Below, in pieces: positions 1-10,221 of a stretch of DNA of 64,000 nt. The notes beneath the pieces are model-generated. The model saw nothing but the letters and a program-made list of their open reading frames with translations, was not told where the DNA came from and searched no databases. Origin of the DNA: Dastarcus helophoroides (Eukaryota > Arthropoda > Insecta > Coleoptera > Bothrideridae); assembly GCA_028583605.1 (NCBI GenBank), contig CM053332.1, positions 13,008,442 to 13,072,441 of the forward strand. The letters are read 5' to 3'. Each line of letters opens with the position of its first letter. Position 1 is the first letter of the stretch. The translations under genes were made by a program, and so were the position numbers.

Positions 1-902
1 CAAAGAAACCCTGAAGTAGTAGAATGTGGTAGCTCTATTTGAGAGAATTGCCATCAATGTGGCGGGACCATTTCCAGAATTAAACGATGAAAACAAGTAC
101 ATCCTGGTGGCCATGGACTATTTCATTAAATGGCCTGAAGGTTACGCCATCCCGAACCAGGACGCTACTACAGTCGCAAGGGTTCTTATGGTCAACTTTA
201 TCTGTCGATTTGGTGTGTCCTTGGAACTACACTCCCTTGAAACTACACACTTAGAACTACGGACCAAGGAAGGAACTTTAAATCGGTATTCTTGGAATAA
301 AGAAAACTCGAACGACAACTCTTCATCCACAGTCTGATGAAATGGTGGAAAGATTTAACAAAAGGATCTTGGAGGAACATCTTTCGAAGGTCGCTTCCAA
401 GAATCAGAAAGACTAGGACCGACAATTACCACTGTTTCTAATGGCCTATCGAGCGGTAACTCATAAAACTACGGGTCAGACTCCGGCAAAAGTGATCTTC
501 GGGAAGGAACTGCCGCTTTCGTGTGACTTGGTGTTTGGATCACCAAGGGAGATCCCCAGGGAGACGATGGGTTTCGTAGTCAGCTTGAGGGAATCGATAT
601 TGGAAACACATACCGGGATGCGGACGAGGATCAACTTGGCGACGGACTGGATAAAGACAAGATATGACGCAATCGCCAACCAGGGAGGTTTCAGTGAAGG
701 CGAATTGGTATGGCTCTACAACCCTCAGCGGAGGAAAGGAGTTTCGCCAAAGCTTACGCCATCTTGGGAAGGGCCGCACAAAATGCTGAGGAGGATCAAC
801 CTCTTGGTATGCAGGATCCAGCGCAGCCCCAAGTCAAAGATAAAAGTGGTACACCTCAATATACTGTGCAAGTATAGGGGCGAAGTGACTTATTGGAACT
901 GA
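1..902 (+). pseudogene. Ty3/gypsy integrase remnant (3' part of pol)
   Basis: This is the 3' part of a Ty3/gypsy pol gene, entering from the left edge. From about base 26 the translation reads FERIAINVAGPFPE and then ILVAMDYFIKWPEGYA, the start of an integrase catalytic core. From 441 it continues in another frame with MAYRAVTHKTTGQTPAKVIF and a C-terminal GPY/F-like module (LVWLYNPQRRKG, then WEGPHKMLRRIN). Between 230 and 440 the frame is lost: the usual second catalytic Asp region (HSDQG in relatives) reads HSLET, material is missing, and a TAG stop stands near 413. The first catalytic Asp is Asn here (residue 11 of the frame opened at 26). The gene is therefore dead. It ends 30 bp before an LTR with a purine-rich tract between, so it belongs to the same element as that LTR. 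Confidence 0.9.
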
Positions 903-918
903 TCGGGACGATCAGTCT

Positions 919-932
919 TAAGAGGGAGCCAG
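919..932 (+). other. polypurine tract of the gypsy element
   Basis: The purine-rich run AAGAGGGAGCCAG lies directly before the TG that opens the LTR. This is the position expected for the plus-strand DNA primer of an LTR retroelement. Confidence 0.6.
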
Positions 933-1276
933 TGTAATAAAATGTGGTTATAAAAGTTGAATTAGTAAGGAATTCTCTACAAAAGTTTGATAATGGAAAG
1001 TGGCCACGATAATGAATTATACGGCAGATTTTAGATGTTTTCGCAAACGATAAGCCTTATATGTACGGAGTTCGTCTAGAAAACCGGAAGCCTATAAATA
1101 CGCGATCGTCTTTCCCTCAGTCAATTAATTAAACAGTGAGTTAGTTAGTTGGCTAGTCAGTCAATTAGTCAGTTGGTTAGTTAAGTGAATTAAAATTGTA
1201 GTGAGCCGAAGTCAGTTTGGAAATAAAGAAGTTACAATTCACGAAGTTTTAATTTTCAAACCGATAACACGCAACA
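933..1276 (+). repeat. 3' LTR of Ty3/gypsy element (LTR copy 1)
   Basis: The 344 bp repeat starts TGTAATAAAATG and ends CGCAACA, followed directly by ATAT (1277-1280). It matches two other LTRs in the window (7968-8320 minus, 57666-58006 plus) along its length. A TATA-like CCTATAAATACGCG is followed by CTTTCCCTCAGTCAATTAA, then an irregular run of AGTT/AGTC tetramers, then an AATAAA polyadenylation signal. This matches a U3-R-U5 order. It is the downstream LTR of the integrase remnant; the upstream LTR lies outside the window. Confidence 0.9.
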
Positions 1277-1280
1277 ATAT

Positions 1281-3500
1281 AAAAATATATGTCAATTTGA
1301 CAGCATTTATTTGAGAATATTTTCAACATTCTGACTTTTTTACTATTGTGGATTTGAACTACGCTTCATAGGGATTGTTATTTCCTAATTTTAAATTTGT
1401 ACTTCTATCGGCAGTCTCCAAGGCTGCCTACCTTTTTAATGATGATGACATTTTGATATTTTCTCAAAATGTCCAATAAAAATTTATATTTTGTTTTCAA
1501 AGGGAGATTTTTCCTGAAATTTCGTCGTTTTACCAAAATTCTAAGATTTTTCTAAGATTTCAAATCATTTCCCTAAAATTTCAGTTTGAAAATTGAAAAA
1601 ATTTTCAAATAATTCACAAATTTGGAGTTTTATATTTCTCGAAATTCTGATTTGTTTTTCTCGAAATTACCAGTTCAAACTTAAAATTTATTAACTTATT
1701 ACCAAAAGTTTAACGCTAAAATGAAAAGGTATCTTTCTTCTCGTAATTTCGATTTTAATTACAAAATTTTGCCTACATTTTTTCATTTAAAATTTGATTC
1801 CAAAGATTTGGCTTTCAAATCAAAATTTGAATATTGTTCAGATAATTGGACTTTTAGCACAAATTTCAAATTTAATTTAAAATTGCCCACTGTCCATCAA
1901 CTATTCAAATTTAAACTCAAAAAGTCTCATTTTTACTCAAATTTCGAGATTTTTGGCTTTTTTATAAATTTCGAGGCCTTCTCAAAAATTAGACCTTCTT
2001 TAATCATCAAATTCAGCAGTAAATTAAAACTTACGACGTAAGTTCCTAATTTTTTAAATAAAGTAAGAGAAAAAAGTTAAAATTTTCTTTTAAAAGTCGA
2101 CATTTCGAGTTTTAAGGTAAAATTTTGGGATAACAACTTAGAGAATTAAAATTAAATTAAAAATTTTCGCTTTTCAAAAACAACAAGTGAAAAAGGGGAA
2201 AAGTCGATTTTAAGGGCCCAATTCACAATTTCTTTCCAAAAGTCGAGATAAAGGCCTGAAAAAATATATTTGCTTATAAACTCTATAAATGAAAAATAGT
2301 TAAAATTAAGAGATATTTCGAACTTTTGATCTACCAAAAATATTGAGTTTAAAATCGGTATTCGACATTTTTAGTTAAAATTATTATATTATTATTATAT
2401 TTTAAAACTATTTTATTATTATAATAAAAGTAGATATTCGTGGAAATTTCGAGATTGACTTTGAAAAGTTGGTTGAAAACTATCCAGAAAAAAACGAAAA
2501 CAAAAATTAAGCTTAAGCTGAACTTTCGAGTTTTTTCCTAAACTTTGTTGTTTAAAGTACAATTTTTTTTATTTAGTCTCTTACCAACCTTTTCACTCAA
2601 TCCAAAAATAAATCAATATTTTTTGTTCGAAGTTAAAGTTTTGAGAAATAAATTGAAATTTTAATTTCTAAAACCAACTCGTTGCCCCGCGTTTTATTAC
2701 TCATTTAAATGTTATTAATTATTTAAAAAAATTATATAAGTAGCAATATTAATTAGTAAATCCGAAAAATTACCGAATTATGCATATTTTCTATCATATA
2801 TAATATTATATCGAGCGTTCAAATGAAAAAATCAACTGTTAGAAGGATGTAGCGAAAAAGCTATGCGATTACTTATTAATTGTTTCAAGTGTCACTTTGA
2901 CGTCTTATTTTTGCAAATAAAATTTCCCAAGAAAAAAGAAAATCCTTTAAAAAGTTATTTTCTTTAACAAAATATTCAAATAATGAGATACACAAATTCA
3001 TAGGATAATATCACGCTTTATACAAATTCACATCAGTTGGTTTGTTAGGATAGTAGTTTGGATGTATTAAAAGCTTATAGTTCTCAATAACTGTTAATCT
3101 ACTTAGGACATATGTTAAACATAAGAAATTTCCACAGTACATTTGATGACTTTTTCATTTGAACACTCCATATTTCTATGAGGAAATACCCCTTGAAACT
3201 AAAGCTATTCTACTTTAGTTGGAGGTGTAATCGATGAAAAAAATATTCTAAACAAAAGTGGCGCAGAAAGTTTTACTTATTTTTCCTATTGTAAGCAAAA
3301 CAAATTTAATATTTGACATAACCAAAAGACAACTTCAACACCCAATGTTCTCAAGTTAAATTAGTTTCAATTTTTTAGATCTATTTTTCCTATTTAAGCT
3401 GCTTCCGTGTAAATGTGTTTTCATCCCAGTTCACAAATATCCCAGCCAAAGTTATAAAGTTTCTTGCCAACAAAGTAACAACTGAAAGTAATTTAGCGAA
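1281..3500. other. AT-rich non-coding DNA with degenerate A/T repeats
   Basis: No ORF resembling a known protein. From about 1500 to 2700 the sequence is a patchwork of TTTCAAATTT, AAATTTCGA and TTTTTAAA words like the A/T satellite blocks further right. The 106-codon frame at 1721-2041 is F/K/N/L-rich low-complexity translation, not a gene. From 2700 to 3500 I see nothing specific. Confidence 0.6.
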
Positions 3501-3507
3501 ATAAGTT

Positions 3508-3747
3508 TCAATGAAGATCCATAAATTGTTGTGTAATCTCCGATTTCTCGAGTAAGTGAACAGTTCCCATGAGGATTTCTTCCGTGGAATTACAAACGAG
3601 ATGTCTAAACGTTGAAATAACTTCTATACCGACATGGTTCAACTTCTGGTACCTTTGGGCGTAACGGTCAAGTGAATTCCAGAAAATAACGAGATATTGC
3701 TGATCGCAATTTTTGTTATAAATTTGTTGTAGAAACCGAAATGACAT
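3508..3747 (-). CDS. unassigned 79-codon ORF, possible exon
   Basis: This minus-strand frame has a more protein-like composition than its surroundings (Q, H, W, C, R and E spread evenly, with no A/T word repeats), for example FLQQIYNKNCDQQYLVIFWN. Upstream on the minus strand a pyrimidine-rich run ends in AG near 3763, which could serve as a splice acceptor. I do not recognise the protein. It could be a terminal host exon, a transposon remnant or chance; no neighbouring exon is visible. Confidence 0.2.
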   Translation of the reverse strand: MSFRFLQQIYNKNCDQQYLVIFWNSLDRYAQRYQKLNHVGIEVISTFRHLVCNSTEEILMGTVHLLEKSEITQQFMDLH

Positions 3748-3749
3748 TC

Positions 3750-5342
3750 CGCAACTTTAGAGATAAAAGTAATATTTTAACTAATCGACACTAAATCTGA
3801 TACGATCTTTTTTTGACTCGGCATACTTGTTTTTTACTTGTAACAAATCAGTTTATATCTTAATTGCACAAGTAGAAAGTGTTATACAGTTACAGTAGCT
3901 TGTGCAAATTTGTTCTACTAGGTTAATTGTTGCGAACATATGTATATTATTTCATGTCAAACAACAGTTTGCGCTATTGATAAAAATGTCACCTAAATTT
4001 ATTGTTACACATTTGCTGTTGTCAATTATTTTTAGAATTTTTGTCCGTTAATGTTTTGACTTTTTCTAGATGTCCTATGAGAAGTCGAAACAATCGCAAC
4101 ATTAACGGTCGAATTGTTTAGAACAGTTATTGTAAATTTTCGCATTAGGCGTATGTTCGAATAAAATATTTAGCGGAAACAGCAGTGGTAAAAAATTCCT
4201 TACTAATCAAAAAAATAAACCTATCTTTATAATTCCTGTTAAAAAAAAAGCATTAAACTAGAGTGTGGATTATTGATATTCCATTCTCACAATGATGTGC
4301 TAACTCACGTGTTAATCAGATAATTGCAGACAATTAGAATGTAAATTAATGCCATAGATTAAAACCACTAAGGAAAGTACTTGAACTTTCGTTTATTTTT
4401 AGACGAACTCGCGGACACCCACCTTTTCTCAACACAATTAGCTAAATTTCAAGTAATCAGAAAAGGAAATGCAAATAATATTATTGAATAAGCAAATCCA
4501 GTCGTGGTAGCATAAGAATAACTAACTGTACTTTTGCAAATATACACCATCAAAAAAATTACATAACTTTTAATAACAATATTTAGCCGAATGCATACGA
4601 TTATTCAGTTGTCGTATCAAAAAAAAAATGGAATTTCTCACGACGGACATATAAAAATGACTTAGAAACTGTAAAGTAGTGCAAAATGTTATATTTATTG
4701 TTAGATTGATATACTCGTGGGACTTTCAATAAGTTTTGAATATACAGGTATCAAAAATATTTAGCGACCATGTGAAATGCTAAGAATAATCTTTTTTACT
4801 GCTCTCTCACTTCGACTGCAGTTCCGATGAACGTATTTGCCGGAGTAAGCTCGTTTAGTTATCTAATTTGTATGCCAAAGAAAACCAGTTTTATTTCCCC
4901 TTAGCTTTTCAGGAATTTCTACCTTTTTTCTTAATGCTGAATTTACGAATTCAATTTTTCTTACTTTTTTTACTTCAGTTTTTGAGTTCAGTCTTATTTT
5001 TAGATTCTCAGTTAAAACTTTCAGCCACAAATTGAAATTTCTTTAAAAAATGTTTCTCAAAACTTACAGTTTGAAAACGAACTCTTAAGAATAAATCGCA
5101 ATTTGGAGTTAAACTTCATATTTCAAAATTAAAATTGAAATTTGGAGCTTTGAGAATTTGCAAATTTTAAGTATAAACGATATTAAAACCGAAACTCAAG
5201 AATACGAAAAAAAGTTTATATTTCAGCTTTAATTTTGAGAGAAAAACACAACTATGAATTGATAATTTAAATTTACAAATTAAAGCCAAAATTTCGTGAC
5301 AGTCCAATCAAAATGACTAGGAATTCAAGCTAGAAAGTAAGG
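3750..5342. other. non-coding AT-rich DNA
   Basis: No recognisable gene. From about 4920 to 5340 the sequence becomes degenerate A/T satellite (words such as AAATTTGGAG and TTTTGAGA). The rest shows no structure I can name. Confidence 0.6.
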
Positions 5343-6473
5343 AATTTAAAATCTGGCACCGATCTCTTCTCGACAAATTAACATCTTATGGTCTTCCTCC
5401 TGGACTCTGTCTTTTGATATCCAATTTTCTCGCTGATGAAATTTCTTCAGGTCATTGTCAATGGCATCTCATACGAGACATTTGCGATTAATACAGGGGT
5501 GCCTCAGGAGTCTATCCTGTCTCCTACTCTGTTTCTGTTACACACAAATGATCTCTTAGCTTCAACTTCCAATCCTATATACAGCTACGCAGATGATAGT
5601 AGCCTGGTGTCATCTTTTTTCTCCGACAAACCATTATCCGTCGCTGCTTCGGATCGACTAAGGGAATAGCAAATACAGATAATTAATCGGGATCTTGAAA
5701 TTATTCTGGAATGGGGTAAGAAAAATTTGGTCGACTTCAATGCTTCAAAAAGTCAGGCTGCGGCTTTTTCTAAGAAAACATCAAGGGATAATGCAACAAA
5801 GACACTAATGGACGGTGAAATCCTTCCAGTGGGATCTAATATGTCTATCCTAGGAGGGAATGCAAGCACTAACTTCTCTTGGGACGATCGTATGCTCGCC
5901 ATTGGTAAGTCCGCCTCTCAGAAGCTAGTCTTTCTTTTTAGAACTAAAAAGTATTTTACATCTCATCAGCTACTCACACTATACAAAGTTCAAGTGAGGC
6001 CAACACTAGAATACTGTTCTCATGTTTGGAGTTCAGCCCCAAAGTCACTTCAGCTCTTTTGGATTCAATTCAAAGAGCGATTCGCCTAATTGATGACCGA
6101 TTCTCTCGAAACACTAGAGCATAGGCGGATGGTTGGTGACTTATCCCTTTTCTACAAGTACTTTCACGGAAGATGCTCGCAGGAATTAATGGTATTGATC
6201 CCCTCAAGGGCAAATTTGTCGACGCATACAAGACAGTCGGAGACAACTAATTTTTGTGCGGTCCAACTTGACACAATGAGGACTTCCGTCTACGAAGTCT
6301 CTTTTTGCTATAGAGCTTCCAAGCTATGAAATTCGTTACCAAACGGAATTTTCTCCAAAAAATACAACCTATCCTTGTTTAAGAAGGCGGTTCATCGCCT
6401 TCGCATCCTACTCGCAGTGCTTTGAAGGTATAATGGGGTTGCCCTTTGTGAGGGGATTGAACTTAGAAAAAAA
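5343..6473 (+). pseudogene. LINE reverse transcriptase, 5'-truncated copy A (CR1/Jockey-like)
   Basis: Remnant of a non-LTR retrotransposon ORF2. It begins inside the RT palm (IWHRSLLDKLTSYGLPPG). It then shows the GVPQ.SILSPTLFLL motif and the catalytic YADD box (IYSYADDSSL, about 5578-5607). Next come the thumb and downstream region FNASKSQAAAFSKK, LYKVQVRPTLEYCSHVW and a C-terminal FYKYFHGRCSQELM. Frames are broken near 5670 (stop), 6088 and 6327. The 3' end is a short A-rich tail after TTGAACTTAG. Copies B, C and D (28461-31208 and 43365-43868) and a fragment at 17148-17308 are the same family. Only about the last 1.1 kb is present, typical of incomplete target-primed reverse transcription. 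The clade call is tentative. Confidence 0.85.
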
Positions 6474-7509
6474 GTTCAAGATTAAAATCAAAAGTTGGAA
6501 TAAATTAAAATTTCGCGAAAAAGATAATATAGAGGAAAAAGGTTATTTCTTTTTTGAAATTTTAAGGTTTGAACAACTTTTACCGTATTACTTACCAAGT
6601 GTATTTTTAATTTCCCACGTAAAAACCCGAAAATTTCTTGAAAGGAGGATTAGATTACTGCATTACAGTCAGAAGTAGGAGGCAACCTTAAACGTTTCCC
6701 TAAACGGTTACAAAGGTCACTGTGCGAAATAACTGTAACACGTTCGCACTGTTTTATTACAGGACATTTAATTGTGACTTAATGCATTTTTTATTTAGAT
6801 TATTAGTTTTTTAACGTTAAACATGGCCGTCGTGCTGATGGGTCTGGGAGTGGACCAACCTTATCGGACCCCGTTCGTCCATCACTGGACCCTGGTTATT
6901 TAAAAAAGAGTCTTTTTTTAGATTTTAATGCTCGCTACTTTTAAGTTTCTTGTCCAAAGTCACGTTTTCATTAGTATCATTTTGTTATATTTCCAGGTTA
7001 AGTAAATTTTGGCAAAAGCAATATCTACAACATTTCCAGAAAAAATATATTAATTTTAAATTTGATATTTTGAGAAGAAAGTCCAAATTTGAAAAGAACA
7101 ACGAAATAATATAACTAAAATTAACAAAATTTAAGGAAAAAGTGGAATACTCAAATTTAAAATCAACATTTCGAAATTAAAGCGCATTTGCATTTATAAA
7201 TTTCGAATCTATTTTTTGTGTTCTTAAAATTTTTACCTAAACTTAAAGTTTAGTTTTTTTTGATTAAAATTTTCAGAAGGGTCTTCGAAATATTCAGTAA
7301 AATCTAAAGGTCAAAATTATTTTTAAAAAATATCGATATTTCAGCTTTGATTTCGAGGTATAGATTTTTTCAAAATAAGAATTTCAAACAAAAAGTCGAA
7401 TAAGAACTTTTCTTTAAAATTCCTTAAAATTCTTTGAAATTTTAATCACAAAAAATAAATTTGATTTTCTTAGTTTAAATTTACTTTCATAAATTTCAAC
7501 TTTAATCAA
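6474..7509. other. non-coding DNA, partly A/T satellite
   Basis: 6474-6900 holds no gene I recognise; 6820-6895 is a GC-richer patch (GGCCGTCGTGCTGATGGG, then GACCCCGTTCGTCC). From about 6900 the DNA is degenerate A/T repeat of the TTTCGAAAT type. Confidence 0.5.
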
Positions 7510-7741
7510 GGTGCAATAGACTGGTCCTTGATTATTTTCAAAAATTGATATACAAATCTTGTACCCCTGAAACAAAAAAAGATTAAAAAACACAACAAAT
7601 ATTGCTCTAACGCGTTTCGATATCTAAGCTATCGTAGTAGTAGTAGTATCTTTGTGAATATGATTGTTTGGCTGTCGAAACTCGTTAGAGTAGCCTGTTT
7701 TTTAATTTTTCTTGGTTTCAGGGGCCCAGATTTGTATTTCG
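7510..7741 (-). mobile_element. hairpin retroposon family 1, copy a
   Basis: Two inverted arms of a repeat present about ten times in the window. The left arm contains CTGGTCCTTG, CAAATCTTGTACCCCTGAAA and GCTCTAACGCGTTTCGAT; the right arm carries the complements. It is flanked by an 11 bp direct repeat, ACTTTAATCAA, at 7499-7509 and 7742-7752, a likely target site duplication. The apex carries a short GTA microsatellite (7634-7648). The minus strand is the likely sense strand because other copies carry an A-run on that side. Confidence 0.7.
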
Positions 7742-7967
7742 ACTTTAATCAAATTTAAAAGATACGAACGTGAAATGAAATTTTCTAACTCGAAAATTTA
7801 AGAATTATTTGAACAAATGTCTGGCTTAAATTCAAATTCCCGTAGAGTCAACATTAAAAAAAGCATTTCTTAAAAGATGTGACCTTTTATTAAAATTTAG
7901 TTTCAAAAGTCGTTTCGAGATTAAATGACAAAAATTATAGACCGAGCTGCAATTGCTGTGATGATAT

Positions 7968-8320
7968 TGTTAGGGGTTTATCGGTTCGAAATGATTATTA
8001 AACACTTGCTGAATAATACCCACTTTATTTCTAAACTAAACTCGGAACCTACAGCTTGCAATTCACTAACAATGTTCATTGATTTCTAACTACTGACTCA
8101 CTAATTAACTACACTGATTGACTAACTGACTGACTGAGGGAAAGGCGTCCGCCTTATATAGTTTTTGCTTTCGGGTTCTAGAAAAATCCAGCATATAAGG
8201 CTTATCTTTTGCCGAAATTTTTGGAACGCTCATCTGCCCGGTTGCTTCATTATCGTTGCTGCTTTCCCTTTATAGAAAATTGTCTTACGTACTAAATTCT
8301 ATAATTTACATTTCGTTAAA
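7968..8320 (-). repeat. solo LTR of the gypsy family (copy 2)
   Basis: Reverse-complement copy of the LTR at 933-1276, 353 bp, flanked on both sides by ATAT (7964-7967 and 8321-8324). No internal element sequence is adjacent, so it is a solo LTR left by recombination between two LTRs. In its own orientation it contains a CTATATAAGG TATA box after TTTTCTAGAACCCG, and an AATAAA near the 3' end. The first dinucleotide is TT rather than TG, an ageing mutation. Confidence 0.88.
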
Positions 8321-8582
8321 ATATCTTGCACCCTTGATTGGTTAACTCTTGCGTTCGGATACATGACCATTGATAAATGATCTTCAACGGGAGAGAGAAA
8401 AGAAATAGTCAAAAGCTACTTCCTATACGCATTTTGTCAAATTTTTATACGTGACCTGTACAGTGCTAGTCTGTCACTTGGAATAAATTCAGTAAATTAA
8501 AGAGAGTGTTTTTTTCGGAAATATGCTTAAACACATCGATTAATATTTTAATCTGCGCTCTATTTGGTGTAGAAACATTTTA

Positions 8583-10219
8583 AATAGCATGCCACAAATT
8601 TAAGACTTGACGTAATCGACAATTATTTTAAATGGTAACCCTGTATTTTTCTTGACTATTCCTAAAGTGTATATCAAGTTACACATGCGTATTACATTTG
8701 TTTTTTATTTCTTGCCATTTAAAAGATATTCACAAATTTAGTAACTAATTCGAAAACTCAGGAAATCTGATTCAATTCAATACAATTTTCATAAAGTTTA
8801 AAAATCGCGTCTCAGAAGGTATTCGCTTGACATTTTTTGTCAAACTGGGTTGACGTCTTATCACAATCTTATGAAAAAAGTTAATAAAAACAAATAAGAA
8901 AGGTAGCATCGTGTTAATCGAAGAAGCTATTAGTTTGTCCTTTAGTGAGAAACACCATTTATTAAAAAATCGACCAAAATACCGTACTCAACAGAAACCC
9001 ACAAGATTGAAATTTTAAAAATGATTGGCTACGGAGATAGAACAAGAACACAAAATAAAAATGTTCGTTTATTCAGAGAGAAGAATCCTGATTTACCACC
9101 CATATCGCAAAGTACCGTAAGGATTGAAAAAAAAGTTTCGGGAAAATGGGCATTTAAGAGAAGCAAGTAATCCTCGTCAAATACGCTCAATGAAGATGTC
9201 AAAATTAATGTACTTCTGCCTGTCCAAGAAAATCCTCATGTCTCCACTAGTCAGTTGCAAGAATTCTGAAAATGCAAAAATTTCATCCTTATAAAATGAC
9301 AATCCTCCATGAGCTCTTAGAAAATGATCCGGATAGAAGACTCTAGTTTTGCAAACAATGAGGGATCTACTGGACAGAAATGCTCTAAGCATAGAAAATA
9401 TCTTGTTTTCAGATGAATCAACGTTTATGTTAAATGATGAGCCTAAATCAGTCAAAATTGTCGTTTCTGGGCAGACAACAACTCACAATGGATAAGGGAA
9501 AGACGACACTCAACAGCCAGAGAAAGTCAATGTTTGGGCAGGGATTGTTGGTGATGGAGTTATAGGAACAATTTTCTTCCAAGGAAATCTCAATGGGGCA
9601 GGATATTTAGAATTCTTGCGGGAAGAGTTAATTCCTGATTTGGCTTTTTTATTTCCTGATCCGGTCGAAGCTGATGTCCCAAATATCTGGTTTCAACAAG
9701 ATGGTGCCCCTCCTCATTTTGCAAGACCTGTTCGTGAGTATCTGGATGACGTATTTTCATACAGATGGAATGGTAGAAGAGGACCTTTTGAATGGCCATC
9801 CAGGTCTCCGGATTTAACTCCTAGGGACTATTTTTTGTGGGGGTACTTAAAGAGCAAAGTTTTTAAGACCAAACCTACAAATATTGAGAAGTTAATTGGA
9901 CGAATAAGACAGGAGTGTAGACTTATTTCCCTCGAAATAATTAGAAATGTTCAAAACGAGTTTCAATTCCATTTAGGATATTGTCAGTTAGTAAATGGAC
10001 AACATTTTAAACATTTATTGAAGAAATATTATTGAGTTAAATTAGATTCCTTGATTTTTCAAATTAGTTAATATTCTTTTAAATGACAAGAAATAAAAAA
10101 TTGAAATTTGGTACCCATGTGTTACTTGATATATTCTTTAAAAATAGTCAAGGAAAAAAATATAGTTGCTATTTAAAAAAATTGTCAATGACATCATATC
10201 TTAAATTTGGGACATTCTG
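8583..10219 (+). mobile_element. mariner/Tc1 superfamily transposon, DD41D type (defective)
   Basis: A transposase remnant lies between long inverted repeats of about 160-180 bp. The left repeat has AATTTAAGACTTGACG and TCTTGACTATTCC; the complement of the right one has AATTTAAGATATGATG and CCTTGACTATTTT. The right end CAGAATGTCC (complement) is flanked by TA at 10220-10221. The left end is mutated (AATAGCATGCC after TA at 8581-8582), so that boundary is approximate. The inverted repeats are longer than in classical mariner. Confidence 0.8.
8930..10035 (+). pseudogene. DD41D mariner-like transposase (broken)
   Basis: DDE/D transposase of the IS630-Tc1-mariner superfamily. The three catalytic aspartates are visible in one frame: codon 9412-9414 (NILFSDESTF), 9700-9702 (WFQQDGAPPHF) and 9826-9828 (SPDLTPRDYFLWGYLKSKV). 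The last two are separated by 41 residues, hence DD41D, the spacing described for rosa-type elements. The N-terminal helix-turn-helix part (TETHKIEILKMIGYGDRTRT, then ISQSTVRIEKK) is in other frames. A stop lies near 9494, and 9130-9390 contains several frameshifts. The 9616-10035 part is still open to the C-terminus (FKHLLKKYY). The enzyme would not be made intact. Confidence 0.88.
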
Positions 10220-10221
10220 TA

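Noticed and set aside
1721..2041. 106-codon plus-strand ORF
   Set aside because: Phe/Lys/Asn/Leu-rich translation of degenerate A/T repeat words; the same kind of frame appears in every A/T satellite block.
7616..7650. GTAGTAGTA repeat as a CRISPR-like or regulatory array
   Set aside because: A short microsatellite in the loop of a hairpin element; no spacers.
7510..7741. Classical cut-and-paste MITE
   Set aside because: Ends are not symmetrical inverted repeats, duplications are about 11 bp and vary, and other copies have A-tails.
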